A stretch of 64,000 nucleotides of DNA from Colius striatus (taxonomy: Eukaryota; Chordata; Aves; Coliiformes; Coliidae), in NCBI RefSeq assembly GCF_028858725.1, contig NC_084774.1, positions 5,306,001 through 5,370,000 of the forward strand, given 5' to 3'. Position numbers and translations under genes: made by a program. Position 1 is the stretch's first letter. The number at the start of each line of letters is the position of its first letter. Below the pieces are notes generated by a model that had not been told where the DNA came from, did no database searches, and worked only from the letters and a program-made list of their open reading frames with translations. Below are positions 60,166 to 64,000 of the stretch, one piece after another.

Positions 60166-61579
60166 GTAACATTATTGTTGTATCCTTGTTTTCTTCCTCC
60201 AGCAAATAGGCTTTCTCCTGTTGGAAGTAAAAAATAGAGCTGGTGCTGTATTTTAGTGCATTAAATACCAAGTTTGACTTCAGTATATTTGGATCAAAAA
60301 GAACGAGTTAAATAATAGTTTAAACCCATGGACTGTGAGCGCTCCTGGCTCACAGGGTAGCTCTGTAGGGTTATTTTGTTGATCTGTTTTGAATTTATAC
60401 ATGAAATCTTGAAGCTATGAAAGTACTGAAGTATTATTTTTTATGACTTCTTTTTTGACATTTCTCCAGCCATCTGTTCTGCCCCTCTGCTCAGTTTTTG
60501 CCTAGATGTTTATTCCAGATTAGCAGACTAACAGAAGACTGTCCAAGCAAGGGAGAGGCCAAGCTTTGAGAAGGAATTGAAGATGTGTTTAACAGAAAAC
60601 ATCAGCAAAAATTAGCAGTTCAGCCTGTGTGGACAACAAACACCAGCTTACCCAGGAATTGCCTGTTCTCTGTTTTTGGTTTTGCCATGGTAAAGGTTAG
60701 TCCCTTGTTGCCTCAGTAGCAGCTACAATTCTCTGTAGCTTTCCAATGACAAGTGGTTGCCCTTCCAACATGTGGGTTTGCACCCTGGCTGCTGCAGTGC
60801 AAGCTCTTTGTTGTTTAAGGCCCCTGGCACAGGCTGGACATCAGCCTGGACAGACTGTGCTGTAACCCTGGATGGTAAGTCAGTTATCCTACTGCTGAGC
60901 TGTCCTGTTAAGTGTTGTGTTTTTTCAGCCACTGAGCTCACTCTTCCCTAGAAACAGGAAGAACTCAAATGATAAGGGGAGCAGTTTGGTGTCCCTGGAG
61001 GAACATGACTATAAACAGCCAGGTCAGGGACAGTGGTCAGGTATCAGGACAAGCCTGTCCTGATGAAAGGCTTTTGGGATTTTCCAGCAGTGCAAAGGGG
61101 CCCCACAGCTAAAGTCTGCAGATAAGGGGATTCCCACAGTGTTTGTGAGGAGGGGCTAGGGATAGGTTGGACCTCTATGGCTGTACTTCACATCCTGCTT
61201 TTTAAATGTAGAAGGGCATTTTAACTGTTAAGTCGTGGCTTGCTCTAGTCCCAGGTGTCTTTCAACCTTGGGAAGACTTCTCAAATGCTTTAACTTGGGG
61301 TAATAGGATAAAAGGGTAAACAGCAATATCCTGTGGCAGAGAAGGGAGGGCAGTTCCATGTGTCCTTTCCCTTGGTGCCCCTTTCAATACAGAGAGCTGA
61401 TGGAGAAGAAAGGCTGCTCTGATCCTGATCAGTTTTTTAAATGACCCCATGACAGGAGGAGGAAAATCATTTTGAAGGAAGATATTTCTTGGACATACTT
61501 GAATCCTAAAGAGATTGAAGGGCTCTTGCTGATCTTTAACCTGCCTGTCTTTGGGTTGAAGGGACCTCACCCAGCTCCA
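60166..61579. other. Intergenic, no feature recognised
   Basis: Nothing recognised. No RALY-like exon was seen on the minus strand. Confidence 0.4.
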
Positions 61580-61775
61580 GTCACAGAATCACAGAATGGT
61601 AGGGTTAGAAGAGAGCCTTAGAGATAATCCAGTCCAGCCCCCTGCTGAAGTCCCACCTAGATCAAGTCACACAGGAACATGTCCAGACGGGTTTGGAAAC
61701 CTCCAGAGCAGGAGCCTGCACACCCTTCCTGGGCAGCCTGGGCCAAGGCTCTGTCCCCCAGCTGAGAAATCTGAT
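61580..61775 (-). mobile_element. CR1 3' end, antisense
   Basis: TCACAGAATCACAGAATGGTA, CCAGTCCAGCCCCCTGC, TAGATCAAGTCACACAGGAAC and GGGCAGCCTGGGCCAAGGCTC form the reverse complement of a CR1 tail, only about 190 bases long. It is the first clear repeat after the gene. Confidence 0.9.
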
Positions 61776-63956
61776 TTTTTTCATGTCTTTAGTCAGAAAT
61801 GAACACAGGGAAGTGCCTCCAGGAGCAATTCAGACAGTCTTGGGTTTCAGAAAGCCTGGAGAGACTGCTTCTACTGTAGGTGTTACCTACATCTATCATC
61901 TATCACCTTAGATGATAGCTAGATGAACATGCATATTCATATACATATCATAGGCATATATACACTATACATCCTTGTATGTAAGAGGATGGTCAAACCT
62001 TTGCTATTGGTCTCTGGGACCCAGAAGCCCAAGGAAGCAAAGATACTTCTTTAGACAGAAATTTAAGCAGGCCCTGGAAACATGTTGCTGCCTGATAGAC
62101 ATGAGGAACTGGCTTTTCATTGCAGGGAGAAAACAGCTTTGTCCCTTCCGTTCCGCCTGTGCCTGGAACACCAGGCTCCCTCCTCACTGGGTTACTTTGC
62201 TGTGCATCTTTTTTCCTTTTTGCATATTGCAAACAATGGTGTGATTCTGAAATAAAACAGCACTTTACATCTGTGATCAATCATTTTCCTGCCAAATACC
62301 CAGCAGGAATGTGTTGGTGCCTCCATCTTCAGCCCATTCAGCATCTCCTATAGTGAGTCTCTGAGCTCACAGAGTCTTTGGGTATTCTGATACAGAAAAG
62401 CTTCCTTAATTCTGCATTCTGTGTTAAAGCAAATGAGTTTAAAACCCTTTGTTTCTTGCCCCAGCCTCTCTTTGAGTAATTAGTCCATAGGTTTTGTGTA
62501 TTTCTTTTCTCCATATGGAAACATGGTGCTTGGGGTGGAGCAGGGCTGTGTGACTGATGGCAAAACATGCTTGTGCCTTATTGCACTGGTCCTGGGGGGC
62601 AAGGCTGGATCTCAGTGTGTCTAATGTGGTCTTCAGAGTCCTTCCAGCCAGATTCACTTTAATTAGAAATGGGAAAGAAAGGGGGGGGTTTACTGCTGTT
62701 GTTACAGGGAAAAAAGCTAGATGGGCTTCATTTTTGGTAACAAGGCCCAAAAGGCAAGTACATTTTTCTTTTTTACTTCAGTTTTGTGGACTGCAATGTC
62801 TTTCTGTGCTGTTGATGATTGTCAGAGGCTGCTACAGGCCTTGAACTGTGTTTGTCCACAGCAAAAAAGTCTTTTTTTCTCCACCATAAACGTGACAAAA
62901 AGTTGGTTTAGGAAATGTGAGCTCATCTGACGTGAAGCTTAAAATATCTCTGTGCTTTCTAACACCCACAGACAATGGGTTGCTCCCCTACAAGCCCCAG
63001 CCATCAGTGAGGACTGCCTTTTTCCTTCTGAAGGAGCTGTGCATGGATCTCTTGAGCTCTGTGAAGTGGGTGTTTAGGTTTGAGGCTGCGGTTACCATTG
63101 AGGTTTCCCTGCTGAGGGCTGCCTCTGTGGTTCCAGAGAGGATTTTGTATGTGACAATTTGGTTTTAATTCTGGGCCTACTCCACTTTCTCAAATCCATC
63201 TCACCTGTGTGCTGAAGCACAGTATTTGCCTCTACAGCTTGTCCTGAATGAAGTGGCCATTAAAGGACACTCCCAACAAGGAACATGCTTGGGCTTGCAA
63301 AATGAGCGTGCCAGGCCTGGAGCCCTGTCCACGCCCCAGGGAGATGCTGTGAGCAGAGAGATGTCTCCTGAGCTGGCCAAAATCAGGAGCCAGGTTGCTT
63401 TGTTATGTGTGGCTATGAAGGGGATCTTCAAAGCAATAAGGAAGGAGCCAAGCTAGAGCACAGGGTGGAGATGGAGTGGATGTCCCAGCTGTACTGCCAG
63501 ACCTGTCCTCCTCAAGTGGCTCAGGATCATCCAGCAGAAAGAAACTCCAAGCAAATGGGAGTGTTTAATGTTGCCTTTGTGGTGTCAGCATCACTCATCT
63601 CAGCCATGAGATGAACATTGGACGTTGGTGGGTCCAATGTCCTAATCTCTGTGAAAGCACCGTTGCTTTGATCCCCCTGCGTTCTGCTGGTCAGGGCTGA
63701 GCTCCACAGCCTGGGGAGCACTCCAACATGCTGCAAGGAAGGGACACTTTTATCATGTCTTTGTTGTGGAATCTATATCACACATGCAGGTGTGAGACAA
63801 GTAGCAGTGAAGCTGGAGCAAGGGTGCATTACTCAACTGTTCTGGGGGGAATAAGAGCAGGAGAACCATCACGTGAAAAACCAGCCACTTGTGTGCCCCA
63901 GAGATTCAGCCATTGTCCATCTACCTCTCCTCACAGGCCATCTGTTTGCCTCCTGC
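61776..63956. other. Intergenic, no gene recognised
   Basis: Contains a small hairpin at 61893-61918 and otherwise nothing that could be supported. Frames up to about 100 codons on both strands have no domain. Confidence 0.4.
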
Positions 63957-64000
63957 CAGGAAGAAATGGTGCCCAGTCATTTACTGTGAGGGTGAGGGAG
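63957..64000 (+). mobile_element. CR1 fragment cut by the window edge
   Basis: AGGAAGAAATGGTGCCCAGT and TTACTGTGAGGGTGAGGGAG match the CR1 segment that encodes the FFxxRVRE region, as in 12680-12710. The rest lies outside the window. Confidence 0.5.

Noticed and set aside
60166..64000. Search for RALY terminal exons on the minus strand
   Set aside because: None of the short minus frames resembles the acidic C-terminus or glycine-rich region of RALY.

Overview
This is vertebrate nuclear DNA, almost certainly avian. It is dominated by CR1 LINE fragments, many ending in the bird-typical ATTCTGTG/ATTCTATG 3' tail. The one clear gene has nine exons with GT-AG introns and a CpG-island promoter. 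No bacterial, plastid or mitochondrial feature, tRNA, rRNA or CRISPR array was seen. The density of CR1 copies and related LTRs could suit a CR1-rich bird lineage, but the species cannot be fixed from the sequence alone.

The gene is EIF2S2, the beta subunit of translation initiation factor eIF2, on the + strand. Its coding exons run from 49389 to 58752 and join without a frame break into 334 codons plus a TAG stop. The three lysine blocks, the eIF2B/eIF5-type core and the C2-C2 zinc finger are all intact. The promoter is a G+C-rich island with tandem GC boxes at about 49.05-49.7 kb. The 3' UTR probably reaches an AATAAA near 60.14 kb.

The 45 kb upstream of the gene is intergenic and heavily invaded. 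It holds about twenty CR1 pieces on both strands, some carrying recognisable but broken reverse-transcriptase segments. It also holds about eleven LTR pieces, most of them related, including one LTR inserted cleanly into a relative (343-1681, with a 5-bp target duplication) and an antisense LTR inside a CR1 copy (34298-35019). A (TTCC)18 polypyrimidine tract lies near 40.8 kb, a perfect 14-bp-arm inverted repeat near 43.0 kb, and a second, smaller CpG island at about 45.2-45.4 kb followed by a consensus splice donor. The gene body (49.4-60.2 kb) has no recognisable CR1 or LTR copy. The 4 kb after it holds one antisense CR1 tail and the start of another at the window edge.

In mammals and galliform birds EIF2S2 lies between RALY and ASIP. 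If that order holds here, ASIP should lie beyond the left edge and RALY beyond the right edge, both on the minus strand. No coding exon of either was recognised. The most useful leads are the upstream CpG island, which could be an alternative first exon or an ASIP-side promoter, the nested LTR with its in-frame repeat ORF, and the hairpin at 43.0 kb. I found no convincing new protein-coding system.
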